64,000 bases of DNA from Spongiactinospora rosea (GTDB lineage Bacteria > Actinomycetota > Actinomycetes > Streptosporangiales > Streptosporangiaceae), in the NCBI RefSeq assembly GCF_003315795.1, contig NZ_QMEY01000019.1, positions 62,001 through 126,000 of the forward strand, in the 5' to 3' direction. Below the pieces are notes generated by a model, which ran no database searches, was not told where the DNA came from, and saw only the letters and a list, made by a program, of their open reading frames with translations. Position numbers and translations under genes: made by a program. This document shows, piece after piece, positions 1 to 7,363 of this stretch (position 1 is the first letter of the stretch; each line of letters opens with the position of its first letter).

Positions 1-1
1 G

Positions 2-1591
2 ACCGAACGGGCCGCGGCCCTCGCGTACTCACTCGCGAAAGGGGGCAGAGGCGGGCGGGCCCTGGTCGCGGTGGCACGGTCCTTCGGCGCGTGCGGGGAC
101 GGCAGGGCCGAGCAGGTGGCCCGTTCCATCGACGCCCCGCACTACCGGGTCCAGGCACTGATCGCGGTGGCCGGGGCGGCCCTGGAGCGCGGCGAGCAGG
201 AACGGGCACTGGCACTGGCCGGGGAGGCCGAGGACCTGGCCAGGTCCGCCACCCCCGCCTCGCGGCAGGCGCAGGCCCTGGTGGCCCTCGCCCAGGCCGT
301 ACGGGACCCGGCGCTCGCCGAGACCTTCGCCTGCGCGATCCCCCGCCCGGCCGTGCGTGCCAGAATCCTGGTCGAAGTGATCCGGACGATCGCCGCGAGC
401 GACCCGGCGAAGGCCGAGGCGGTGGCCCGCGCCCGGTTCCCCGAGCGGGAGGAACGCGAAAGGGCGCTGACGGCGGTCGCGGAGGCGCTCGCCGTACGGG
501 GCGACTTCGATCGCGCCGAGCGGCTGGCCCTGTCGCTGCGCGGCGCGACCGGCCGCGCCCAGGCCCTGGCCACGCTGGCGCGGGCGCTGCCCGACCCCGA
601 CCGGGCCTGGGCGGTGGCCGGGAAGATCCCGCACGCCGACCGGCGCGGGCAGTCGTGGGCCGGGGTGATCGAGGCCATGGGCGCGGCCGGGTCGCTGGGC
701 CGGGCCGTGGGGCGGCGGCTGCGCGCGTTGCAGGCCCCCGACCAGCGCGCCCAGGCGCTGATCGGGCTGGCCAGGGTGGCCGCCGGGCAGGGCAGGGCGG
801 CGCTCGCAGGGCAACTGGCCGAGGAGGCCGAGCCGTTGATCGACCGCACCGCCACCCCGGGCCGGAAGGTCAAGCTGCTCGCGGCGCTGGTGAAGGTCCA
901 CCTGCGTACCGGCCGGGAGGACCAGGCCAGGCGCCTGGCCCGCCGGATCTCGCCGCCCGAGGCCCACGCCGCGGCGCTGGCGGAGGTGGCGGCGGCGTCC
1001 GCCGTGCGCGGGCGGGTGAACCAGGCCCTGCGCGTGATCAGAAGGATCGAGGCCACGGAGCACAGGGCGCGGGCGTACGTGACGCTGGTCAAGGCGCTGG
1101 CGGACGGGGGCGAACCGGCCACCGCCGCGTCCATCGCCCGCAGGAGCATCCCCACGGCCGACCACATGGCCCGCGCGCTGGCCGTACTGATCCGCGCCGA
1201 CCCCGGCGGCGGGCGAGTCGCCGCGGCGGCCGTCGAGCAGGCCGGGCTGCTGGTCCCCGCGCGTGTCACCAACCCGGGCGAACAGCTCATGGCCTTCACC
1301 GACCTGGTGCGGGTGATCGCGGACGGCCCCGGCCCGCGGGCGGCGGGTCCGCTCGCGGACAAGGTCGCCGCGATGGCCGAGACCGTCGAGGACCCCGAAC
1401 GGCGGGCGCAGATCCAGATCGCCCTGGCCCGGGCGGCCGATCCGGACCGCGCCCGCCGCCTGCTCGCGGACGTCCTGACCGGCCCGTCCTGGGCGGCGGC
1501 GCTGGCCGCCCTGGGCGACATCGACCCGGACGCCCTCGCCGTGGCCGCCGGGGAACTGCGCCCGCCGCCGGACGGAGGTGACGGGCGGTGA
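2..1591 (+). CDS. Helical-repeat (TPR-like) protein, 5' end outside the window
   Basis: The reading frame is open from base 2, so the gene begins left of the window; 529 residues are visible. A GTG at position 71 could be a start, but nothing like a ribosome site precedes it. The protein is almost entirely alanine/arginine-rich amphipathic helices in repeating units of about 30-40 residues, for example A-x-ALA-x-LA-x-A segments, as in TPR or SEL1-like solenoids. I see no signal peptide or membrane segment in the visible part. Its stop overlaps the next small frame by 14 bases. A scaffolding or binding role is likely, but the specific function is unknown. The fold assignment is inference from periodicity only. 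Confidence 0.7.
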   Translation, partial: TERAAALAYSLAKGGRGGRALVAVARSFGACGDGRAEQVARSIDAPHYRVQALIAVAGAALERGEQERALALAGEAEDLARSATPASRQAQALVALAQAVRDPALAETFACAIPRPAVRARILVEVIRTIAASDPAKAEAVARARFPEREERERALTAVAEALAVRGDFDRAERLALSLRGATGRAQALATLARALPDPDRAWAVAGKIPHADRRGQSWAGVIEAMGAAGSLGRAVGRRLRALQAPDQRAQALIGLARVAAGQGRAALAGQLAEEAEPLIDRTATPGRKVKLLAALVKVHLRTGREDQARRLARRISPPEAHAAALAEVAAASAVRGRVNQALRVIRRIEATEHRARAYVTLVKALADGGEPATAASIARRSIPTADHMARALAVLIRADPGGGRVAAAAVEQAGLLVPARVTNPGEQLMAFTDLVRVIADGPGPRAAGPLADKVAAMAETVEDPERRAQIQIALARAADPDRARRLLADVLTGPSWAAALAALGDIDPDALAVAAGELRPPPDGGDGR

Positions 1592-1784
1592 CATCGAGGA
1601 GGGTCTCGGCTACGCGCTGGAGGACGACCCGGCGGTGGCCGCCGCGACCCGCGAGGAACTGCTCGCGGGCGCGCGGCGGCGCGGTGCCACGCTCGCGACG
1701 GCCCATCTGACCCGCCCGTTCGTCGGCGCCGCCGAGGCCGGTGTCCAGAGGCAGGTGCCTAGCGGTACACCCTGGCGCGCTTGA
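1578..1784 (+). CDS. Small hypothetical protein (68 aa)
   Basis: This short frame starts at a GTG overlapping the end of the repeat protein by 14 bases, preceded by GGACGGAG. Its first 50 residues are acidic then helical (motif EELLAGARRR), while the last 15 look like read-through into the convergent cyclophilin gene, whose 3' end it overlaps by 26 bases. It may be a translationally coupled small protein, or the remnant of a longer gene. I do not recognise a family. Confidence 0.35.
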   Translation: MTGGDIEEGLGYALEDDPAVAAATREELLAGARRRGATLATAHLTRPFVGAAEAGVQRQVPSGTPWRA

Positions 1785-2493
1785 TCTCGGCGGGGAGCAC
1801 CGGCTTGCCGTCCACCGGCGGGGTCGGGCCGTCGGGCGTGGGCTGGATGCCGCCCGCCGCGATGCGGTCCAGGGCGCCGAGCCCGGCGGCGTCGACCGTG
1901 CCGAAGACGGTGTACAGCGGCGGCAGCCCCGAGTCGCCGTAGACCAGGAAGAACTGGCTGCCGTTGGTGTCGGGCCCGGCGTTGGCCATGGCCAGCACGC
2001 CGCGGGCGTACGTCTTGCGGGTGCCCGTGGTGTCACCCGGCCACGGCGGCAGGTCGGTGGGCAGTTCGTCCTTGTAGCGGTAGCCGGGGCCGCCCTCGCC
2101 GGTGAAGCTCGGGTCGCCGCACTGCAGGACCTTCAGCCGGTCGTAGGCGGTGAGCCGGTGGCAGGCGGTGAAGTCGTAGAACTTGTGCCTGATCAGGTGG
2201 ACGAAGCTCTGGACGGTGCAGGGGGCCTTGGCCGCGTTCAGGGTCAGGCCGATGGGGCCGTGGTTGGTCTTGAGCACCGCGTGGACGGGCCGTACCGGGG
2301 TGCGGCGCGGGTCGGGCGGCAGCGGCACCCTGCGCACGGGCGGGTCGTCGGGGGTCTGCGTGTAGGCGCAGGGGCCCTTGGTCGTCCTGGGCGGCTTGGG
2401 CCCGCCGGCCGAGGCGGGCAGCGCGCCCGCGGCGACCAGCGACCCGGCCGCCACCGCGGTGACCGCGAGTCGTAACAGCGCTCTGCTCGGCAT
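1759..2493 (-). CDS. Secreted cyclophilin-type peptidyl-prolyl isomerase
   Basis: The 244-residue protein should catalyse cis-trans isomerisation of Xaa-Pro bonds outside the cytoplasm. The start at 2493 has GGAGG five bases upstream. Residues 1-29 form a Sec signal peptide (MPSRALLRLAV, hydrophobic stretch, ASA). The cyclophilin domain begins near residue 70 (HAVLKTNHGPIGLTL) and carries the family signatures FYDFTACHR, GEGGPGYRYKDE, LAMANAGPDTNGSQFF and LYTVFG. Two extra cysteines (around KAPCT and LQCGDP) could form a disulphide. An upstream extension to 2559 is open but lacks a ribosome site. The neighbours are unrelated, and it appears to be a single-gene unit. Confidence 0.9.
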   Translation of the reverse strand: MPSRALLRLAVTAVAAGSLVAAGALPASAGGPKPPRTTKGPCAYTQTPDDPPVRRVPLPPDPRRTPVRPVHAVLKTNHGPIGLTLNAAKAPCTVQSFVHLIRHKFYDFTACHRLTAYDRLKVLQCGDPSFTGEGGPGYRYKDELPTDLPPWPGDTTGTRKTYARGVLAMANAGPDTNGSQFFLVYGDSGLPPLYTVFGTVDAAGLGALDRIAAGGIQPTPDGPTPPVDGKPVLPAEIKRARVYR

Positions 2494-2542
2494 GGTGTCC
2501 TCCATGGGGGGTGGCCCGACGGCTCCCTGAGGTTTATTCGAT

Positions 2543-3760
2543 CTATTGCACGCCGTCAAGGGTCCCTGTCTCCGGGCCGTCGGCGAGGCGGGTCAGAGGT
2601 ACGCCGGGCCTGCCGCCGAGGGCGGCGCTGACCAGGCCGCTGACGCCGGGCAGGGCGGTCAGCCGGATCCCGGCCCGGCGGACGAGCAGGCCGGCGGGCG
2701 AGGCGGGCAGGAACCAGGCCGCTCCGCGCCGGGCGCCGCGCTGCCGGGAGGCGACGATCGGCCGCCAGACGCGCTCGTAGGCGGCGAGCGCGGCCTGGAC
2801 ACCGCCGGCGGTCTCCAGCCGCCGCGCCAGCAGGTGACCGCCCGCCAGCGCGAGCGACGCGCCCTGGCCGGCCAGCGGGGACACCGCCGCGCACGCGTCG
2901 CCGAGCAGGGTGACCCTCCCCCGGCTCCACCGGGGCAGCTCGATCTGGGCCATCTGGTCGTAGTAGACGTCCCTGGCGGTGGGGAGCCGGTCGAGGGCGC
3001 GGGGCACGATCCAGCCCAGCGACCCGTACTCCTCGCGCAGTGTCCTGCGTACGTCGGCGGGGAGGCTGGGGTCGCCGGTGCGGTGCACGGCGAAGGCCGC
3101 CACCCTGCCGTCCGCGACGCCGTACACGCCGAGTTGCCTGCCGTAGGAGTCGGTGCAGCAGAACCGGCCCGCCAGCAGCCGGTGGACCTCCGGGTCCTCG
3201 AACAGCCAGGCGGCCATGTGGAAGCCGAGGTGGCGCAGGTGACGACGCTCCGGCCCGAAGATCATGCCCCGGACCGCGGAGTGGACGCCGTCCGCGCCGA
3301 CCAGCAGGTCGGCCTGCTCCGCCGTGCCGTCGGAGAGGGTGAGGCGCACCGGGCTGCCCGCCTCGCCGGTGTCGTCCACGGATGCGATCGTGCGGCCGTA
3401 GCGGAGGTCGACGTCTCCGGCGATCCGCTCGCGTACCGCCAGTTCGATGTGCGGGCGCAGCACGGTCAGCAGCCGCCCGCGCATGGCCTTGGAGAAGCCG
3501 CGCTGGTCCAGCCCGGCGACCCGGACGCCGGACGCGTTCACATAGGTCCATTCGCGGACGGGGTGGCTCAGCTCCTTCAGCCGGGGCAGCGCGCCCATCA
3601 GCTCGGCCGCGTCGTATCCCAGGCCCCAGAAGTCGATCATGTAGCCCTGCTCGCGCGGCGCGGGGGCCTTCTCCACGACCACGACCCGCCAGCCCTGCGC
3701 GCCGAGCCGCTGGGCGAGGCCGAGCCCGGCGATTCCCGCGCCGCAGATCACGGCCTTCAT
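2543..3760 (-). CDS. FAD-dependent monooxygenase (PHBH/TetX-like)
   Basis: The 405-residue protein is a class A flavoprotein hydroxylase that would use NAD(P)H and oxygen on an aromatic or similar small molecule. Residues 1-30 hold the dinucleotide motif GAGIAGLGLAQRL, residues 155-170 the DG-type motif LLVGADGVHSAVRG, and near residue 285 the flavin-ribityl motif LLGDACAAVSPLAGQGASLA. The C-terminal tail is basic and hydrophobic. Its ATG overlaps the TGA of the upstream F420-type reductase (ATGA), so the two are translationally coupled. The divergent TetR gene probably controls them through the palindrome at 4292-4307. A detoxification or antibiotic-inactivation role is plausible; the substrate cannot be read from the sequence. 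Confidence 0.88.
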   Translation of the reverse strand: MKAVICGAGIAGLGLAQRLGAQGWRVVVVEKAPAPREQGYMIDFWGLGYDAAELMGALPRLKELSHPVREWTYVNASGVRVAGLDQRGFSKAMRGRLLTVLRPHIELAVRERIAGDVDLRYGRTIASVDDTGEAGSPVRLTLSDGTAEQADLLVGADGVHSAVRGMIFGPERRHLRHLGFHMAAWLFEDPEVHRLLAGRFCCTDSYGRQLGVYGVADGRVAAFAVHRTGDPSLPADVRRTLREEYGSLGWIVPRALDRLPTARDVYYDQMAQIELPRWSRGRVTLLGDACAAVSPLAGQGASLALAGGHLLARRLETAGGVQAALAAYERVWRPIVASRQRGARRGAAWFLPASPAGLLVRRAGIRLTALPGVSGLVSAALGGRPGVPLTRLADGPETGTLDGVQ

Positions 3761-4257
3761 CGGGATCGCCCTTCGGACGGGCGGCGGGGAACGAACCGCA
3801 CGAACGCGATCCGGCGTCCCACCTCCTCGAAGTCGGCCGGGCCGCCGTCCACCTCGAACCCCATGAAGCGGGCGAGCCTGCCCGCCAGGCGGGGATGCCT
3901 GCTCCCGTAGCGGGCCATCAGGCGCACGCCCTCCTCGGGTGACAGCGGCTCGGCGGTCATGGGGCGCGGGCGCGCGCCGAGCCGCACGACCACCTCGGGG
4001 GTGCGCACGACGTTGCGGTACCAGTCGGAGCGGATGCCGTAGCCGGACGGGCCGATGTGCGCGCCGGTGGCCGGGTCGTGCTCGATCGCCTCGATGACGA
4101 CCTGGCGGGGCTTGCCGCTGACCCGGCCGATGTGGGTGAGCAGCATGAGCCGCCCGCCGAACAGCCCGCCGAGGCCCGCCCGGAACAGCAGGACGGGCAG
4201 CCGGAACGCCAGCCGGCGCAGGCCGGTGGGCGGGGCCGGTGTCGCGATCCGCCTCAT
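3757..4257 (-). CDS. F420H2-dependent nitroreductase/quinone reductase family protein (Ddn-like)
   Basis: The 166-residue protein matches the deazaflavin-dependent nitroreductase family: LLTHIGRVSGKPRQVVIEAIEHDP followed by SDWYRNVVRTPEVVVRLG, the segment that forms the F420 pocket. A hydrophobic helix near residues 15-35 (RLPVLLFRAGLGGLF) may dock it to the membrane, as in mycobacterial Ddn. The start at 4257 has an excellent AGGAGGTG. It is the first gene of a two-gene operon with the downstream flavin monooxygenase, overlapping by 4 bases. Quinone or nitro-compound reduction is the expected chemistry. F420 use is inferred from the family. Confidence 0.85.
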   Translation of the reverse strand: MRRIATPAPPTGLRRLAFRLPVLLFRAGLGGLFGGRLMLLTHIGRVSGKPRQVVIEAIEHDPATGAHIGPSGYGIRSDWYRNVVRTPEVVVRLGARPRPMTAEPLSPEEGVRLMARYGSRHPRLAGRLARFMGFEVDGGPADFEEVGRRIAFVRFVPRRPSEGRSR

Positions 4258-4291
4258 GATCACCTCCTGGTGGCTTTCTTGGACGTCCGCC

Positions 4292-4307
4292 TTGGGCAGT
4301 TGCCCAA
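4292..4307. promoter_or_regulatory. Palindromic operator between TetR gene and monooxygenase operon
   Basis: TTGGGCA-GT-TGCCCAA is a perfect 7-bp inverted repeat with a 2-bp spacer. It lies in the 110-bp gap between the divergent F420-reductase/monooxygenase operon (start 4257) and the TetR gene (start 4368). Size, symmetry and position fit an autoregulatory TetR operator. Binding is inferred. Confidence 0.65.
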
Positions 4308-4367
4308 AGACTAGCATGGCCTCGCCCGGTGCTACTTTCAGGCGACCGGGTGCGAGGAAGGGCGGAG

Positions 4368-4940
4368 ATGGCGGAAAGATCGGCGGATCGGGGGCGGGCC
4401 ACCCGGCAGCGCCTGCTCGTGGCGGCCGGTCCCCTGGTCGGCGAGGTCGGCTGGGGCGGCGTTACCACCCGGCTGGTCGCCGAGCGGGCGGGGCTCGCCC
4501 CCGGCCTGGTCCACTACCACTTCGCCTCGGTGACCGACCTGCTGATCGCCGCCTGCACGGCGCACGCCCGCACGATGCTCGACGAGACCGCGCGGCGATT
4601 GACCGCGCACACCGACGTGGCCGCCGGGATCACCTGGCTGCTCGGGGAACTGTCCCGCTACACCGGGGCCGACCCGTCCTCGCTCCTGCTCAACGAGGCG
4701 TTCATGGCCGCGGCCCGGGTGCCCGCGCTGCGGGCTGAACTCGCCGGGCTGCTCGCCGACTTCCGCGCTGAGGTCACCGGCTGGCTCCGCCGCGAGCGGC
4801 CCGAGGCGGACGCCGAGGCGCTGGCCGTACTGCTGGCCGCCGTGATCGACGGCATCATGCTGCACCGAGCCGTCGACCCCACGACCGACCTGCGGGCCCT
4901 GGAAGAGCCGCTACGCCTGCTGTTCACCGGACACGCCTGA
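4368..4940 (+). CDS. TetR-family transcriptional regulator
   Basis: The 190-residue repressor has an N-terminal helix-turn-helix at residues 10-55 (RATRQRLLVAAGPLV, then TTRLVAERAGLAPGLVHYHF) with the typical Y-x-HF end of the recognition helix. The rest is an all-helical ligand and dimerisation domain. The ATG at 4368 is preceded by GGAAGGGCGGAG. It is divergent from a flavin monooxygenase/F420-reductase operon and very likely represses it and itself via the palindrome at 4292-4307. The 3' end of this gene has been duplicated in tandem downstream as non-coding, decayed copies (4971-5160). Confidence 0.88.
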   Translation: MAERSADRGRATRQRLLVAAGPLVGEVGWGGVTTRLVAERAGLAPGLVHYHFASVTDLLIAACTAHARTMLDETARRLTAHTDVAAGITWLLGELSRYTGADPSSLLLNEAFMAAARVPALRAELAGLLADFRAEVTGWLRRERPEADAEALAVLLAAVIDGIMLHRAVDPTTDLRALEEPLRLLFTGHA

Positions 4941-4970
4941 CCCCCCGGGACACATCGCACGCCAGGGCCG

Positions 4971-5160
4971 GACGCCGAAGCGCCGACCGTACTGCCGACC
5001 GCCGCCGATAACGGCACCATGCCGCACTGAGCCGTCGACCCCGCGGCCGAAAGGCCCCTGCGCCTCTGCTCACCGGACACGGCCGACCCCCCGGATATCG
5101 CACGCCGAAAGCGGGCGCCCCGGCCGATCTCGTGACCGATCTGCGGGCTCTGCTCGAAGC
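4971..5160 (+). pseudogene. Decayed tandem copies of the TetR gene 3' end
   Basis: Bases 4971-5106 align with 4809-4963, which is the last 44 codons of the TetR gene plus its 3' flank. Shared blocks include GACGCCGA-GCG, CCGTACTGC, GAGCCGTCGACCCC, TCACCGGACACG and ATCGCACGCC. The period is about 162 bases. The copy has deletions and a TGA where the gene has CGA (CACTGAGCC versus CACCGAGCC), so it is not coding. A third, shorter echo (GTGACCGATCTGCGGGCTCT, 5132-5151) resembles bases 4881-4900. This accounts for most of the 361-base gap before the metalloprotease-like gene; the remainder (5160-5301) holds only its promoter and leader. Confidence 0.7.
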
Positions 5161-5301
5161 CGGCCGCTGGTCATATCGCCCGGCGATAACCGAAATGGAT
5201 TGTTGACCGGCCTCTGACCCCCACCTAGCATCCGAGCCGCAAGGTCGATCGGCCGGAGCGGCATGTCCGGCCCCCTGTCGCGGCGGCCGGAAAGAGGCAT
5301 C

Positions 5302-6381
5302 GTGAGGTCTTCCAAGGCATCGGCGGCGGCGTTCGCGCTCACCGCGGGAATCGGCGTCGCGGCGGTCCCGGCGCAGGCCGCGGCGGACGGCCCGGTCACG
5401 GTCACCGCGTCCGGCTACCACAACGGCCCGGTGCGGATCGACGTCACCGAGTCGGGCGACAACTACATCCTGAACGACCTGACCCGCCCTGGCACCCGGT
5501 GCGGCGCCGCGGACGGCAGGCCGTTGTCCGTCCCCAAGGACAGCCTCCCCGGGCCGGTCAACGAGACCTTCGCGGCCTGCGTGGACATCATGTACGGCGC
5601 GCAGCGCCAGTGGGACATGCTGCGCGACTGGCTGGGCCGCAACGGCCCGCAGGGCAACGGCCGCAACGCGCCCGCGGTCTACGACCCCAGCGGGCGCGGC
5701 CCGATCTGGGGCGGGTACGTGGTGTTCACCACCATGCCCACCGGCGGGCGGGCGCCCGCGACGACCCTGGATCTGGTCGGCCACCAGTTCGGCCACGTCA
5801 TCTACCAGTCCACGCCGGGAGGGACGGGCTCGGGCAACGAGAGCGGCGGCCTGTTCGAGGGCGCGGCTGACATCTTCGGCGTGCTCACCGACCACTACGC
5901 CGACCATCCGCGAAACCGGCCCAACTACCTGATCGGCGACTCCCCCAGCCTGATGGGGGACCGGCCGCTGCGCAACATGTACAACCCGAGCCTGCTCGGC
6001 GACCCGAACTGCTACTCCACCGCGATCCCCAGCACCGAGGTGCACGCCGCGGCCGGCCCGCTGAACCACTGGTTCTACCTGCTGGCCGAGGGCGCGAACC
6101 CGGGCGGCGGGAAGCCGTCCAGCCCGGTCTGCGCCGGCGAGCCGACGGCCGTGACCGGCATCGGCATCCGGCAGGCGGGCCGGATCGTGATGAACGCGCT
6201 GCTGCGGAAGACCTCCCAGTGGAACTACGCCAAGATGCGGGTGGCCTCGGTGTCCGCCGCGATCGATCTGTTCGGTCCCGGTTCGCCCGAGTGCCCGGCC
6301 ACCAAGGCGGCCTGGCGGGCCGTCAACGTGCATCCGCAGCCGGGTGAGCCGTCCTGCGCCGACCCCTCCCCCGCTCCCTAG
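5302..6381 (+). CDS. Secreted thermolysin-fold (M4) protein with a Gln in place of the catalytic Glu
   Basis: The 359-residue protein starts at GTG 5302 (AAAGAGG upstream) with a signal peptide of about 26 residues ending AQA. What follows resembles the catalytic domain of Streptomyces griseus-type M4 metallopeptidases: YVVFTTMPTG, the zinc helix DLVGHQFGHVIYQ (H161, Q162, H165), the third ligand in GGLFEGAADIFG (E186, D190), and the transition-state His in STEVHAAAGPLNHWFYLL (H248). In active enzymes the motif is HExxH; here the codon is CAG instead of GAG. The usual N-terminal FTP/PepSY propeptide of about 200 residues is also missing. Together these suggest a non-proteolytic secreted pseudo-enzyme. 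A sequencing error at one base would restore Glu but not the propeptide. Confidence 0.85.
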   Translation: MRSSKASAAAFALTAGIGVAAVPAQAAADGPVTVTASGYHNGPVRIDVTESGDNYILNDLTRPGTRCGAADGRPLSVPKDSLPGPVNETFAACVDIMYGAQRQWDMLRDWLGRNGPQGNGRNAPAVYDPSGRGPIWGGYVVFTTMPTGGRAPATTLDLVGHQFGHVIYQSTPGGTGSGNESGGLFEGAADIFGVLTDHYADHPRNRPNYLIGDSPSLMGDRPLRNMYNPSLLGDPNCYSTAIPSTEVHAAAGPLNHWFYLLAEGANPGGGKPSSPVCAGEPTAVTGIGIRQAGRIVMNALLRKTSQWNYAKMRVASVSAAIDLFGPGSPECPATKAAWRAVNVHPQPGEPSCADPSPAP

Positions 6382-6488
6382 CGGGCGCTCCCGCCGTGCC
6401 CGTCCGGCGAATGCGGCCGGAAACGGGCGATGGAACCGTTACGCTGTCGGCCCGAGGACTTTCAACGGCCGACCAGCCGGGCTCGCCA

Positions 6489-6523
6489 TTCCGTGATACG
6501 CGCTAGCATTCCATTAAGCGGAA
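6489..6523. promoter_or_regulatory. Tandem IclR operator upstream of the iclR-type gene
   Basis: TTCCATTAAGCGGAA (6509-6523) is a perfect TTCC-N7-GGAA site. A degenerate partner, TTCCGTGATACGCGC, lies exactly 20 bp upstream (6489-6503). A -10-like TAGCAT (6504-6509) sits between them, which fits autoregulation of the IclR gene starting at 6542. Matching paired sites occur before the GH114, alcohol dehydrogenase and SDR genes. Confidence 0.65.
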
Positions 6524-6541
6524 TTGCGAGGAGAGAATGCA

Positions 6542-7300
6542 GTGGCTGATGCCCAGTCCCCCGTGGGGAGCGTCGATCGTGCCCTGTTGATCCTGCAGGA
6601 GATCGGCAAACACAGCAGAGGGATCACGCTGGACGAACTCGCGACCCGGCTCGGCCTGCCCAAGAGCTCCCTGCACCGGCTGCTCGGCGCGCTCAAGCAC
6701 CGCGGGTTCGCCGCGCAGCCGGAGAGCAGCGGACCGTACTTCCTCGGCACCGAGATGCTGGCCACGGCCTTCCGGTTCTACGAGACGATGGACCTGCGCA
6801 CCCTGGTCCGGCCGCTGCTGCTGCGGCTGAGCGAGGAGTTCGCCGAGACCGTGCACATGGCCACGCTCGACGGCGGCGAGGTCGTCTACCTGGACAAGGT
6901 GGAGGCGATCCGGTCGATCACGATGACCTCGGTGATCGGCGGGCGCAACTCGGCGCACTGCACCGGCGTGGGCAAGGCGCTGCTGGCCTGGACGTACCCG
7001 ACGGACGAGGCGCTGCGGGCGTGGGCGGACCGGTACGGCCCGCTGGGCACCCGGACCCGCAGCACCATCACCAACCCCGCCAAGCTGGCCACCCACCTGG
7101 ACCAGGTCAGGCAGCGCGGCTACGCGCTGGACCTGGAGGAGAACGAACCGGGGGTGCGGTGCGTGGCGGCCCCGGTGTTCATGGGCCGGTCCGCCCCGGT
7201 GGCCGCGGTGAGCGTCACCGCGATCAAGGACCGCATGTCCCCGGCCAGGATGGAGGAGGTCGGCCAGGGCCTGCGCCGCGCGATAGCCGAGCAGGTCTGA
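6542..7300 (+). CDS. IclR-family transcriptional regulator
   Basis: The 252-residue protein has an N-terminal winged helix (VDRALLILQEIGKHSRGITLDELATRLGLPKSSLHRLL) and a C-terminal IclR effector domain (TVHMATLDGGEVVYLDKVE, SAHCTGVGKALLAW, CVAAPVF). The GTG start at 6542 follows AGGAGAG at a good distance; a TTG at 6524 is less likely. The gene stands next to a convergent sugar-transport operon and is probably the master regulator of the 6.5-15 kb locus. Paired TTCC-N7-GGAA palindromes at its own promoter and before the GH114, alcohol dehydrogenase and SDR genes, and a single one before the GH4 gene, are the likely binding sites. The effector is presumably a sugar intermediate. Confidence 0.9.
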   Translation: MADAQSPVGSVDRALLILQEIGKHSRGITLDELATRLGLPKSSLHRLLGALKHRGFAAQPESSGPYFLGTEMLATAFRFYETMDLRTLVRPLLLRLSEEFAETVHMATLDGGEVVYLDKVEAIRSITMTSVIGGRNSAHCTGVGKALLAWTYPTDEALRAWADRYGPLGTRTRSTITNPAKLATHLDQVRQRGYALDLEENEPGVRCVAAPVFMGRSAPVAAVSVTAIKDRMSPARMEEVGQGLRRAIAEQV

Positions 7301-7323
7301 GCCCGCGCACAAAGGGGCCGTAT

Positions 7324-7359
7324 GCGGCGGGGCGGGGTCCGGCGCCCCGGCCCCGCCGC
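7324..7359. terminator. Bidirectional GC-rich hairpin between convergent genes
   Basis: GCGGCGGGG-CGGGG pairs with CCCCG-g-CCCCGCCGC around a 7-base loop. It lies between the convergent 3' ends of the iclR-type gene (7300) and the sugar permease gene (7364). There is no U tract, as is usual in actinomycetes. Confidence 0.6.
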
Positions 7360-7363
7360 GTGT

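Noticed and set aside
142..1521. Long minus-strand frame opposite the repeat protein
   Set aside because: The plus strand shows periodic helical repeats; the minus frame is Ala/Ser/Arg low-complexity with no recognisable motif.
1578..1591. Frameshift joining the repeat protein with the following 68-codon frame
   Set aside because: The upstream protein ends in a natural Pro/Gly-rich tail and the overlap is a common coupling arrangement; nothing indicates a continued domain.
3761..4468. An N-terminal extension of the flavin monooxygenase to 641 residues
   Set aside because: The extension runs antisense-frame through the reductase and operator region; the FAD motif begins directly at the ATG at 3760, which overlaps the upstream stop.
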